Position numbers and translations under genes: made by a program
NCBI RefSeq assembly: GCF_044385915.1
Contig: NZ_JBISCC010000126.1
Coordinates: forward strand, 124,001 to 188,000
Source: Thalassobellus citreus
GTDB lineage: Bacteria > Bacteroidota > Bacteroidia > Flavobacteriales > Flavobacteriaceae
Reading direction: 5' to 3'
Length of the DNA stretch: 64,000 nucleotides
In this document: positions 26,164-35,066 of the stretch, piece by piece
Layout: each line of letters opens with the position of its first letter
How positions within the stretch are numbered: the stretch's first letter is position 1
Notes under the pieces: model-generated
The model's database searches: none
Told to the model about the DNA's origin: nothing
What the model saw: the letters and a program-made list of their open reading frames with translations, nothing else

Positions 26164-27014
26164 AAAATATATTAGTAACTGGAGGTAAAGGGCAATTAGC
26201 TTCATGTATAAAGTATTTAGCTAAAAAAATAGATGGCTTTTCTTTTATTTTCGTTGATTCTGATGAACTTGATATTACAAATAATGGAGAAGTAATTAAT
26301 TTTTTCGAAAGCAAACAAATAGATTATTGTATTAATTGCGCTGCATATACGAATGTAGACAAAGCTGAATCTAATAAAGAATTGGCGGTAAGTGTAAATG
26401 AGGAAGGAGTTAGGTATTTGGCAGAATCATGTAAAAAGTATAATGCAATTTTTATCCAAATATCTACAGATTTTGTTTTTGATGGAAATAAATCAACATC
26501 CTATAAAGAAACTGATATAACAAATCCTTTAAGTATTTACGGACTTACGAAGTTAAATGGGGAAATTGCAGCTATTTCAACTTTAGAGAAACATGTTATA
26601 TATAGAACATCATGGTTATATTCTGAATACGGAAATAACTTTATGAAAACTATGCTTACATTAGGGCAAGAAAGAGATTTTCTTAATATTGTCTCTGACC
26701 AAATAGGAACACCAACGTATGCAAAGGATTTAGCTAAAATTATTTTACAGTTTATATTAGGGAATAATGATAAGTTTGGAACATATCATTATAGTAATGA
26801 AGGAGTAGCTAGTTGGTATGATTTTGCAAAAGCAATTTTTGATGAGACAAGTACAAAAATAAAGATAACTCCAATAAAATCAGAAGACTATTTAACTCCA
26901 GCTAAACGCCCAAAATTTAGTGTTCTAGATAAAACAAAAATTAAAAACACTTTTGAATTAGAGATTCCTCATTGGAGAGATAGTTTAAAAGAAGCAATTT
27001 GCAACCTAGAATAA
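26160..27014 (+). CDS. rfbD: dTDP-4-dehydrorhamnose reductase
   Basis: 284 aa. Last step of dTDP-L-rhamnose synthesis (RmlD). SDR with the motif VTGGKGQLASCIKYLA (residues 5-20), NCAAYTNVDKAE (about 59-70), STDFVFDG and YGLTKLNGE carrying the YxxxK pair. The start is TTG 26160, overlapping the rfbC stop as TTGA. That start gives the exact family N-terminus MKNILVTGG, and no ATG is available. A second, more divergent RmlD-like gene lies at 30732. Confidence 0.95.
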   Translation: MKNILVTGGKGQLASCIKYLAKKIDGFSFIFVDSDELDITNNGEVINFFESKQIDYCINCAAYTNVDKAESNKELAVSVNEEGVRYLAESCKKYNAIFIQISTDFVFDGNKSTSYKETDITNPLSIYGLTKLNGEIAAISTLEKHVIYRTSWLYSEYGNNFMKTMLTLGQERDFLNIVSDQIGTPTYAKDLAKIILQFILGNNDKFGTYHYSNEGVASWYDFAKAIFDETSTKIKITPIKSEDYLTPAKRPKFSVLDKTKIKNTFELEIPHWRDSLKEAICNLE

Positions 27015-27017
27015 ATA

Positions 27018-28322
27018 ATGAATCTTAAAAGTAAAAGTGTTTCTGGTGTAAAATGGATGTCCGTTTCAACTATTTTTGTTGCAGTTTCTGCAGTGTTAAA
27101 GGCTTCTATTTTAACGAGGTTACTTAATGTTGCTGATTTTGGATTAATGGCAATTGTTACATTTATTTTAGGCTTTATAACTCTTTTTATAGATTTAGGT
27201 CTTACCACTGCAATACTTCATGTAGATAAAATTTCAAAATCAGAATATGCAAGTTTATTTTGGTTAAATATCGGTTTTAGCATACTTCTATTTCTTATTT
27301 TACTTTTAATTTCACCATTTGTATCGTTAGCCTACAATGAAACAGAATTGGAACTTCTTATACCCTTGATGGCCTCTGGCCTTGTTTTTAATGCACTTGG
27401 TTCTCAGTTTAGAACAATAGAGCAGAAAAAATTAAACTTTAAATTATTAGCGATAGTTGATATTGTCTCTTCAGCATTTTCATTAATTTTGGCAATATTA
27501 CTTGCTCTTTTAGAATTTGGGGTATATGCTTTAGTGTATTCAAGCCTTTTTTACACTATATCTGGAGGATTATTTTACTTCATAAAAGGCATAAAAAATA
27601 ATGTTTTTAAATTTTATTTTAACTTACCAGATACTAGACCTTTTTTAAAAATAGGTATCTTTAATATTGGTGGTCAAATAATAAATTATTTTAATAAAGA
27701 AATTGACATTCTTATTGTCGGAAATATCTTTGGAACGGAGATTCTAGGGGGCTATAGTTTAGCAAAGCAATTAGTTGATAGGCCTCTTAGGGTTATTCGG
27801 CCTATCGTAATGAAGGTAATGGCTCCAGTTTTATCATTAGTTAAAAATGATAAAGTAGCTTTAAGAGATAATTATTTAAAAACCGTAAAACTTGTTTCAT
27901 CACTAAGCTTTCCTATATACTTTGTTTTTATAGTTTTTGCAGCCCCAATTGTAAATTTATTTTATGGTATAGGTTATGAAAATATTATAATATTAGTTAG
28001 AATCTTAGCTGTTTACATGTTTTTTGTTTCAATAAGAATTCCTTTAGGTAGTTTAATAATTGCTACTGGAAAGACTAATATGGAATTTTATTGGTTTTTA
28101 ATTACTTTTATAATTATGCCTATTACAATTTTAATAGGGTCAAGATACAATATTGAAGGAGTAGCAATAGCTATGAGTACTACAATGATTATTTACTTTA
28201 TACCTATGTGGAAATTTTTAATTTTCCCGTTAATACACGTTGAATTAAAGGAGTTTATTAAAGCTCATGTAATGAGTCTTAAAGTGTTAAAAGGGTTGAT
28301 GCTAAATATATTAAAAAGGTAG
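27018..28322 (+). CDS. Wzx-type polysaccharide flippase
   Basis: 434 aa with about 12 predicted hydrophobic helices and the opening KSVSGVKWMSVSTIFVAVS typical of oligosaccharide flippases of the MOP superfamily. It would flip the lipid-linked repeat unit across the inner membrane. The gene sits 3 bp behind rfbD. Substrate specificity cannot be read from sequence. Confidence 0.9.
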   Translation: MNLKSKSVSGVKWMSVSTIFVAVSAVLKASILTRLLNVADFGLMAIVTFILGFITLFIDLGLTTAILHVDKISKSEYASLFWLNIGFSILLFLILLLISPFVSLAYNETELELLIPLMASGLVFNALGSQFRTIEQKKLNFKLLAIVDIVSSAFSLILAILLALLEFGVYALVYSSLFYTISGGLFYFIKGIKNNVFKFYFNLPDTRPFLKIGIFNIGGQIINYFNKEIDILIVGNIFGTEILGGYSLAKQLVDRPLRVIRPIVMKVMAPVLSLVKNDKVALRDNYLKTVKLVSSLSFPIYFVFIVFAAPIVNLFYGIGYENIIILVRILAVYMFFVSIRIPLGSLIIATGKTNMEFYWFLITFIIMPITILIGSRYNIEGVAIAMSTTMIIYFIPMWKFLIFPLIHVELKEFIKAHVMSLKVLKGLMLNILKR

Positions 28323-28325
28323 TAA

Positions 28326-29426
28326 ATGAGAGTTTTGAAAGAAGATGAAAAAATAAAGAAATTAAATAGTGAAATTACTATTATTAATAGTGAAATATTG
28401 AGATTTACTAATAAACAAATAATTTCAGTTGTTTTATACGGTAGTTATGGTAGAGGAGAAGGAGCTTTTTTTCTTGATGCTGAAAATAACATTAGAACTT
28501 ACAATGATTTTGATTTAGTTTTAGTTGTTAATGAATTACTGGATCAATCAATTATTAATAAAATAACCATTGAGTTAAATAAAAAGCTGGATGTAAAATG
28601 GATTGATATTTCACAAAAAACAAAGAAAAAGCTTCGGGAGTTAAAACTAACAATTTTTAATTTTGATTTAAAAAATGGAAGTCGTGTTATTTATGGCGAT
28701 AAAAATATTTTAGATAATATTCCAGATTATAATAGTGCTAACTTATCTTTAAAAGAAGCCGAAACATTATACTTTACTAGAATATGGGCTTTTTTAGGGT
28801 CTCTTCCTGTTGATGGTTTTGAAAGAGAATTGAAAGGAGAAGAGGTAAGGTTTTTTAGAAATCAAATGGCAAAAGCAATACTAGCAGTTGTAGATGTTTT
28901 ATTATTACAAAAAAAATATTATAATTCTAGTTATAAAAAAAGGTGTAAAAAAGTAATTGAAATATTTAATGATAAAACGAATTTTATTAAATGGACCAAA
29001 TGGGCTATTGAAGAAAAATGTAACCCTAAAGATAAAATAATATCTGTTAGTGAACTAAAAGAAATGTATCTAGAAATAACAAATCTTTTTTTAAAAGAGA
29101 TGTATAATGTTTTAAGTATTTATTATAATAAAAAAATTACAGGGCCTTATACCGTTAAAAAATCAGTATTATTTTCAACTTCAGAATGGTTAATTTTATT
29201 AAAATCGGTAGTTAAAACTAGAAGTTTTAAGTATATTCAACAAACAAAAGTAAAGATTGCACAATCTTATTTAGTCGATGCATTTTTAAGAGAAGGTAAA
29301 GAAAAAGAAAATCTAATTAAAAAATCAAGAGAATTGATCAAGAAGTTAAACAATTCAGAAGATATTGATAATTTAAATTGGAATGAATTAAGGTTGTTAA
29401 TAGCTAAATTACGAATGGATATATGA
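28326..29426 (+). CDS. Nucleotidyltransferase-fold protein of unknown role
   Basis: 366 aa, soluble. The N-terminal part has the elements of the pol-beta-like nucleotidyltransferase superfamily. These are LYGSYGRGEG at about residues 37-46 (the G-S helix-turn), the metal pair in YNDFDLVLVV at about 59-68, and a third acidic strand residue in VKWIDIS at about 95. All three motifs are intact, so it should be active. The C-terminal two thirds are helical (FFRNQMAKAILAVVDVLLL), as in antibiotic- or substrate-modifying members. It overlaps the next gene by 4 bp. Its acceptor is unknown; position in the locus suggests a glycan precursor. I see no close named family. Confidence 0.7.
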   Translation: MRVLKEDEKIKKLNSEITIINSEILRFTNKQIISVVLYGSYGRGEGAFFLDAENNIRTYNDFDLVLVVNELLDQSIINKITIELNKKLDVKWIDISQKTKKKLRELKLTIFNFDLKNGSRVIYGDKNILDNIPDYNSANLSLKEAETLYFTRIWAFLGSLPVDGFERELKGEEVRFFRNQMAKAILAVVDVLLLQKKYYNSSYKKRCKKVIEIFNDKTNFIKWTKWAIEEKCNPKDKIISVSELKEMYLEITNLFLKEMYNVLSIYYNKKITGPYTVKKSVLFSTSEWLILLKSVVKTRSFKYIQQTKVKIAQSYLVDAFLREGKEKENLIKKSRELIKKLNNSEDIDNLNWNELRLLIAKLRMDI

Positions 29427-30679
29427 GAGTAGTTTTTTTTTTATTAGATGCTTTTAAAGAAGAGTATGTTTCAAAAGAACAAACACCTTTTCTTTATAAA
29501 AAATCTAAAGAAGGTGTGTATATAAAAAAACTTATACCAAGTGCTGGGTTTTGCGAAAGAACTGAGATTTTTTTTGGACTAAAGCCTAATGAATCCGGTT
29601 TTTTTACTGCTATTGGGTTTGATCAAGAAAACGGAGCGTATAACAATAGGTTTTTTTTAAGTTTATTGGGGTGGATTGAGCAAAAATTATCGCTTCTTGT
29701 ATATGTAATTAATAAGAAAAATAAAAATAGTTTTGATTCGTTACTTCAAAAAGTATTAAATAAAATTTATTTTAAGTTTATTGGATCCTCAGAGAAGTTA
29801 AAACCATATAAAATTCCATTATCTTTTTTGAAATATTTTAATTTAACGGAAGACGCCATTGAATTGCACAAACAAGGTGTTATTAAGGGAAAGGAATCTC
29901 TTTTTAAAATAGTTAAAGATATGGGGTTTGACACTTTTATGGAGGCTTTTACTTCTTTAGGTGCTGTTTCTACTAAGAATGATTTTGAAAGAATAAAGAT
30001 TGCATTAGAAGCTAGTAAATCAAAAAACAATCTATTTATTCCAATTTATATTAATACAGCAGATTCAATTGGGCATTCTCACGGTCCAAGCTCAAAAAAG
30101 ATAAAGGGAGAAATAAAAGAATTGGATAATTTAATTGAAAATAGTGTTGGTGAATTCTTAAAGAATGATCCAGAAACATCTTTTGTCTTTTTAGGTGACC
30201 ATGGAATGTCTGAAGTAAAAAAGAGTATTGATGTAAAAATGCATGTTTTAGATATTTCTAAAAAATTTAATTTAAAAATTGGAAAAGATTTTATATTTTT
30301 TTTAGATTCAACTTTAATGAGAATGTGGTTTTTTACTAGTAACTCAAGAGAAATATTTGAGAGAGAATTGAAAACGAACGATTTTTTTACTCAAAACGGA
30401 GATGTTTTAGATGAAAAAATTGCATCTAAATATGATATTCCTATTAATGATATTAGATATGGTGATATTTGTTGGTGGGTAAATGAAGGCGTTTTGATTT
30501 TTCCTGATTTTTTTCATAGTGATAAACCTTTCAAAGGTATGCATGGTTACAAACCAAACACTCAGTCTACTTATGGCACATGTGTTCTATGGAGTAAAGA
30601 AAGTAAGAAACAAAAAATTGATAAATTAGAGTTAAGTCAAATATATTTATTACTAAAAAAAATGTTATTAGTTTCATAG
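29423..30679 (+). CDS. Soluble alkaline-phosphatase-superfamily (type I phosphodiesterase-like) protein
   Basis: 418 aa with no signal peptide and no evident membrane helix, so cytoplasmic. The metal-ligand pattern of the superfamily is visible: Asp9 in FFLLDAF, Asp214/His218/His220 in ADSIGHSHGP, Asp259-His260 in FLGDHGM and His374 in MHGY. Where phosphodiesterases of this type carry their Thr nucleophile, the segment reads IPSAGFCERTEIFFGLKP. The nucleophile could therefore be Cys44 or Thr47, or the enzyme may be atypical. Translation overlaps the nucleotidyltransferase gene by 4 bp. A run of ten T (29433-29442) covers codons 4-7. Confidence 0.7.
   Translation: MRVVFFLLDAFKEEYVSKEQTPFLYKKSKEGVYIKKLIPSAGFCERTEIFFGLKPNESGFFTAIGFDQENGAYNNRFFLSLLGWIEQKLSLLVYVINKKNKNSFDSLLQKVLNKIYFKFIGSSEKLKPYKIPLSFLKYFNLTEDAIELHKQGVIKGKESLFKIVKDMGFDTFMEAFTSLGAVSTKNDFERIKIALEASKSKNNLFIPIYINTADSIGHSHGPSSKKIKGEIKELDNLIENSVGEFLKNDPETSFVFLGDHGMSEVKKSIDVKMHVLDISKKFNLKIGKDFIFFLDSTLMRMWFFTSNSREIFERELKTNDFFTQNGDVLDEKIASKYDIPINDIRYGDICWWVNEGVLIFPDFFHSDKPFKGMHGYKPNTQSTYGTCVLWSKESKKQKIDKLELSQIYLLLKKMLLVS
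29433..29442. repeat. T10 homopolymer in codons 4-7 of the phosphodiesterase-like gene
   Basis: Ten consecutive T directly after the start (ATG AGA GTA GTT TTT TTT TTA). A one-base slip would stop translation early, so this is a possible contingency tract. Confidence 0.7.
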
Positions 30680-30731
30680 AACATCTTATTTTTGAAGCTT
30701 ATATTGAAAATATTAATTTAAATTAAATATT

Positions 30732-31634
30732 ATGAAGAAAATTTACATTGCTGGTTCTGGCGGAATGCTAGGAGAAGGATTTTATAACATTTTTAAAGAC
30801 GAATATTTTATAAAATGTACAGATAAGGATGTAAATGAAGACTGGTTATCTTTTTTAGATTTTAGAGATTTTGAAGCTTATAGAAATGATGTATTAGATT
30901 TTAAACCAGATTATTTATTCCATTTAGGGGCATATACTGATTTGGAATATTGTGAGGAAAATTCAGATGATACATATGTAACAAACACCTTATCTGTTGA
31001 GAATGCAGTAAGAATAGCTAATGAATTAGATATTCCATTACTGTATATAAGTACAGCTGGTATTTTTGATGGGAAGCAAGATTTGTATGATGATTGGGAT
31101 ATACCAAATCCATTAGGAGTTTATGCTAGGTCAAAATATATGGGAGAAAGGTTTGTTTGTGAAAATGCAAATAGATTTTTGGTTTGTAGAGCAGGCTGGA
31201 TGATGGGGTCAGGTCCCAAAAAAGACAAAAAATTTATTCAGAAACTAATGAAACAGATAAAAAATGGTTCAAAAGAACTATTCATTGTTAATGATAAAGA
31301 CGGTACTCCAACTTATACACATGATTTTGCAAATACTGTTAAAGAATTATTGAAGCATGAGTATTGGGGGCTATATAATATGGTTTGTGGTGGTCAAACA
31401 AGTAGATTTGATGTGGCAAAGAGTTTGGTAGATATGCTTGACTTGCCTTATGAAATTAAGATTACTCCGGTTACTTCCGATTATTTTAAGCAAGAATATT
31501 TTGCTGAAAGACCAGCTTCAGAACGCTTGGTTACTAAAAAATTAGATCTTAGAAATGTTAATAAAATGAGAGATTGGAAAGTTTCGCTAAAAGAATATCT
31601 AGAAAATTATTATACAGGTTATTTAGATAATTAA
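30732..31634 (+). CDS. RmlD-like SDR sugar-nucleotide reductase
   Basis: 300 aa. An extended SDR resembling dTDP-4-dehydrorhamnose reductases. It has IAGSGGMLGEGFY (residues 5-17), HLGAYTDLEYCEEN (about 61-74), ISTAGIFDGKQD and YARSKYMGE with the Tyr/Lys pair. It is clearly different from rfbD at 26160 and is probably not a redundant copy. It may reduce another 4-keto sugar. It follows the nucleotidyltransferase/phosphodiesterase pair after a 52-bp gap and precedes two glycosyltransferase genes. Confidence 0.82.
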   Translation: MKKIYIAGSGGMLGEGFYNIFKDEYFIKCTDKDVNEDWLSFLDFRDFEAYRNDVLDFKPDYLFHLGAYTDLEYCEENSDDTYVTNTLSVENAVRIANELDIPLLYISTAGIFDGKQDLYDDWDIPNPLGVYARSKYMGERFVCENANRFLVCRAGWMMGSGPKKDKKFIQKLMKQIKNGSKELFIVNDKDGTPTYTHDFANTVKELLKHEYWGLYNMVCGGQTSRFDVAKSLVDMLDLPYEIKITPVTSDYFKQEYFAERPASERLVTKKLDLRNVNKMRDWKVSLKEYLENYYTGYLDN

Positions 31635-31640
31635 TTTTTT

Positions 31641-32705
31641 ATGAAATCAACTACTTATAGTAAACCTAAAATTTCTGTAATAATTTGTTGTTATGGAGGA
31701 GAAGAAACGATTACAGCGGCATTAGAAAGTTTATTAAATCAAGATATAGAAAGGCATTTTTTTGAAGTTCTTATAGTTGATGATGGTTCGAAAGATAAAT
31801 CATCACAAATTATTAATAATTTCATAAAAACCAAAGTAACATCAGAGACTTCAATTTTTAAATATTTTAGAAAAAAAAATGAAGGATTAAGTATAGCTAG
31901 AAATTTTGGAATAGAAAAAAGTACTGCTGATTTAATTGTTTATATAGATGAAGATGCAACTGCTAATAGAGATTATCTGAGTACTATAGTTCATTATTTT
32001 GAAAATAACCCTAAAGTTAATTGTTTAGGAGGAGAGGTTGAGTTGTATAATAAAAACGTGATATTTGCGAAACTAATTCAGGATAGTATTTTTTCTCTAT
32101 ATATGAAGGATGAAGGTTCCGTTATAGGGACTAATATGGCATTCAGAAAATCATTTTTAAATGATATAGGAAGATTTCAACCAGAGTTTACATATAGAGG
32201 GGATGAAACAGCCTTGTTTGCAAAGGCCAAAGAAAAATTGGTTAAAGGTAGATCTAAACAAATGATAGTAAAACATTTTCAACCTCCAAATAGAAAAGCA
32301 TGGTTAAATACAAGATTTGAAAATGGTTATTTTACTATAGCAATAGATTTTTTTATTGAAAGGCCTATGTCAAGTATCTATATGAAAATGTTTAAAAGTA
32401 TATTATTTATACTTTCTCCATTCTTATTTTTAATTTCTATTCCTCTTATAGTTGTTTTTTTTAAAACCGCTCTAATTTTGTTAGTGATTAGTTTGGGTTT
32501 ATTTTTTCGGAAGTTTTTATTGAATAACCTTATTCAAGACACATTAAAAGAATTTAGAAAAAATAGAAATAACAAAACTAACCTAAATGATATAATTGAG
32601 ATAATATGTTTAGTTATTATTGGAACCTATAAATCTGATTATGGTTATATAAAAGGATATGCTAAATTTAAAGATGTGATTTGGCAAAAAAAACCTATTA
32701 CTTGA
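31641..32705 (+). CDS. Family 2 glycosyltransferase
   Basis: 354 aa. GT-A fold: ISVIICCYGGEETITAALESL (about residues 11-31), the nucleotide Asp pair in LIVDDGSKDKS (about 47-57) and the metal DxD-like YIDEDATANRDY (about 96-107). The C-terminal part has two hydrophobic helices (about 255-290), so it is membrane-attached. A run of nine A (31871-31879) lies in the coding part. Its stop overlaps the next start (TGATG). It should add one sugar of the repeat unit. Confidence 0.9.
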   Translation: MKSTTYSKPKISVIICCYGGEETITAALESLLNQDIERHFFEVLIVDDGSKDKSSQIINNFIKTKVTSETSIFKYFRKKNEGLSIARNFGIEKSTADLIVYIDEDATANRDYLSTIVHYFENNPKVNCLGGEVELYNKNVIFAKLIQDSIFSLYMKDEGSVIGTNMAFRKSFLNDIGRFQPEFTYRGDETALFAKAKEKLVKGRSKQMIVKHFQPPNRKAWLNTRFENGYFTIAIDFFIERPMSSIYMKMFKSILFILSPFLFLISIPLIVVFFKTALILLVISLGLFFRKFLLNNLIQDTLKEFRKNRNNKTNLNDIIEIICLVIIGTYKSDYGYIKGYAKFKDVIWQKKPIT

Positions 32706-33871
32706 TGAAAAAAAAGATTTGTATTCTACGAGCTGGCGATGTTACATATATATCAAGAATTCACAGAACAGCATTAGCTCTTCAGGAAACAGGAAATTAT
32801 TACGTTACAGTTTTAAGTATAGCTCCAAGAGATAAAACAAAAAGAGAGAACTATACTTATAAAATGATTTATATTGATATTAAATCAAGGGTCTTAAAAA
32901 GTTCCGTTTTTTCAATTTTAAGAATCATTGAAGGTTTAACAAGGTTGTTTTTTAAAACTCTAAAACAAAAGGCAGACATATACATTGCAATTGGTGTTGA
33001 GGATTTAATTATTGCTTATATTATTTCAAAACTCACCGGAGCAAAATTAGTTTATTCTGCAAATGAATTAGAAGGAGATAGAAAACGAGTAGGTAATGAA
33101 AAATTAAACAGAAAGTTAAACAATGTTGTAATAAGAATTGAGAGAGGGATACTTAAAAGCGCAAAAAGTGTTATTGCTGCCGATGTTGAAAGGGCAAAGT
33201 TAATGGAAAAGTGGTATAAGCTTAGCAAAGTAGAAGTAATACGAAATGTGCCTTTACTTGAAGAAATCCCTAGAAGTAATCTAATTAGAGAAAAATTTCA
33301 AATACCAAAACAACAAAAAATCCTTTTATATCAAGGGTTAATAAATTATGGACGGGGAATAGAGGTAGCAATAGAGGCCTGCTCTAAAGCAAAATCAAAA
33401 AATTTTTGTTTAGTGCTTTTAGGTTTTATTACTCCTGCCTACAAAAAAGAGCTAATTGATTTAGCAAAAAAAATCAATTTTAAAAGGCTATATATTATTC
33501 CAGCTGTCCCTTGGAGAGAGTTGCTTTTTTGGACTAAAAGTGCAGATGTAAGTATTGTACTTATAGAAAACGTTTCCATAAGCTTCTATTTAGCAGCTCC
33601 AAATAAAATTTATGAAAGTATTATGGTCGGAGTGCCTTATATAGCAAGTGATTTTCCTGAAATAAATCACGTTCATGATATATCAAAATCTGGAATTTTG
33701 GTCAACCCAGAAAATATTGTTGAAATATCAAAGGCTATTGATAGATTAATTGAAGACCTCCCCTTTTATAATGAATGTATAGAAAATGCTTTACAAGCCC
33801 GAAATGTTTTTAATTGGGGAAAAGAAAAGAAAAAATTGTTAGATATTATGGAGGAATTAAATCTTGCTTAA
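32705..33871 (+). CDS. Family 4 glycosyltransferase
   Basis: 388 aa, GT-B fold. The C-terminal donor-binding part contains LLYQGLINYGRGIEVAIEA and the Glu-rich motif AAPNKIYESIMVGVPYIAS, as in GT4 enzymes. I take ATG 32705, which overlaps the preceding stop as TGATG and gives MKKKICILRAG. A TTG 24 bases upstream would add eight residues lying inside the previous gene. Donor and acceptor are unknown. Confidence 0.88.
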   Translation: MKKKICILRAGDVTYISRIHRTALALQETGNYYVTVLSIAPRDKTKRENYTYKMIYIDIKSRVLKSSVFSILRIIEGLTRLFFKTLKQKADIYIAIGVEDLIIAYIISKLTGAKLVYSANELEGDRKRVGNEKLNRKLNNVVIRIERGILKSAKSVIAADVERAKLMEKWYKLSKVEVIRNVPLLEEIPRSNLIREKFQIPKQQKILLYQGLINYGRGIEVAIEACSKAKSKNFCLVLLGFITPAYKKELIDLAKKINFKRLYIIPAVPWRELLFWTKSADVSIVLIENVSISFYLAAPNKIYESIMVGVPYIASDFPEINHVHDISKSGILVNPENIVEISKAIDRLIEDLPFYNECIENALQARNVFNWGKEKKKLLDIMEELNLA

Positions 33872-33908
33872 AATTAAACAATATATTAAGGCAAAATAGT
33901 AAATTTTT

Positions 33909-35030
33909 ATGTTATTAGCATATAGTGTATATATTTTCTTATTGGTGTTATTATTTACAGCTGCAGCCCATAATAATAAATTACTCTTGCGCTCAAATGA
34001 TAACTTAGAGACTAATGAAAAGTCATTTGTTTTTTGGCGTTGGCCTATAATAGTTGGCTTTTTATTATTAGTTTTAATAGTTGGTTTGAGGTATGATGTG
34101 GGAGTAGATTATATGGGCTATCGTAATGATTACCTTGGGGATATTGAATATGCAGCAAAGCTTCGTTGGATTAAAATTGAAAGATACGAATTTGGGTATA
34201 GAACCCTTATGAGAACTCTGATTCATTATAATATTAGCGCTTGGGTGCTTTTCACAATTATTGCAATATTTATTTGGTATTTTTTCATTCAAAGCTTTAA
34301 AGTTTTTCCTTTACTTTTAAAATGGGGTTTATTTTTTGCCTTTACTACAGGTTTTTTCTTTGCTTCTATGAATGGTATGCGTCAAACAATAGCTTTGGTA
34401 ATATTTATGTATGCTATAAAGTTCATTGAAGAAAAATCACTTATTAAATTTACTGTTTACATCCTTTTTGCTTCATCTTTTCATACGAGCATATTACTGA
34501 TATACCCATTTTATTTTTTTGTTAACAAAATTTCTTTTACTAATCCAAGATGGTTAATTGTATACACTTTGTCATATATTTTAGGTAATAAAATTGACAT
34601 AAGAGATTTAATTGTTTTTGGGCTTGAATTATTCCCTAAATACCAGCATTATACGGAATGGTTTCTAGATGATTTCAGTAATCCCACATCAGGAGGGTTA
34701 GGTAATTTTTACACTTTTACCGTAGGCTTTCTTATTATCTTATTTTCTAATGATATTATTAAGAAAATACCAAGGATGAAAATTTATTATAATTTGTTTT
34801 TTATTGGAGCTTTCGTGTTTAATTTCTTTTGGAAATATAGTATATTAGGGAGAGTTACATATTTGTTTTTTTGGTTTGAAATTTTTTGTTTAGCAGCTTT
34901 AGCATACTATTTTGGTAAATCAAAAAATTTTTGGATAATATATGTCATAATTATTACGCAAATTATCATGTTTTTGTATAAAATTTTTAAAGGAGAAAAC
35001 CAATGTTCACCATTTCAGTTTATCTTTTAA
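33909..35030 (+). CDS. EpsG/Wzy-like polysaccharide polymerase
   Basis: 373 aa with about ten hydrophobic helices. The EpsG-family signature is seen: VGLRYDVGVDYMGYRNDY (about residues 59-76) in the first external loop, and NGMRQTIALVIFMYAIKFI (about 156-174) after a membrane helix. EpsG proteins are candidate polymerases or assembly proteins of exopolysaccharide loci. A second polymerase or ligase candidate lies at 38441. Confidence 0.85.
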   Translation: MLLAYSVYIFLLVLLFTAAAHNNKLLLRSNDNLETNEKSFVFWRWPIIVGFLLLVLIVGLRYDVGVDYMGYRNDYLGDIEYAAKLRWIKIERYEFGYRTLMRTLIHYNISAWVLFTIIAIFIWYFFIQSFKVFPLLLKWGLFFAFTTGFFFASMNGMRQTIALVIFMYAIKFIEEKSLIKFTVYILFASSFHTSILLIYPFYFFVNKISFTNPRWLIVYTLSYILGNKIDIRDLIVFGLELFPKYQHYTEWFLDDFSNPTSGGLGNFYTFTVGFLIILFSNDIIKKIPRMKIYYNLFFIGAFVFNFFWKYSILGRVTYLFFWFEIFCLAALAYYFGKSKNFWIIYVIIITQIIMFLYKIFKGENQCSPFQFIF

Positions 35031-35066
35031 CATTTATAAAGTAGATTATTTAGTTTCATAAAAAAT

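Noticed and set aside
31871..31879. A9 run in the family 2 glycosyltransferase gene
   Set aside because: A Lys-rich stretch in an AT-rich gene; length not exceptional here.
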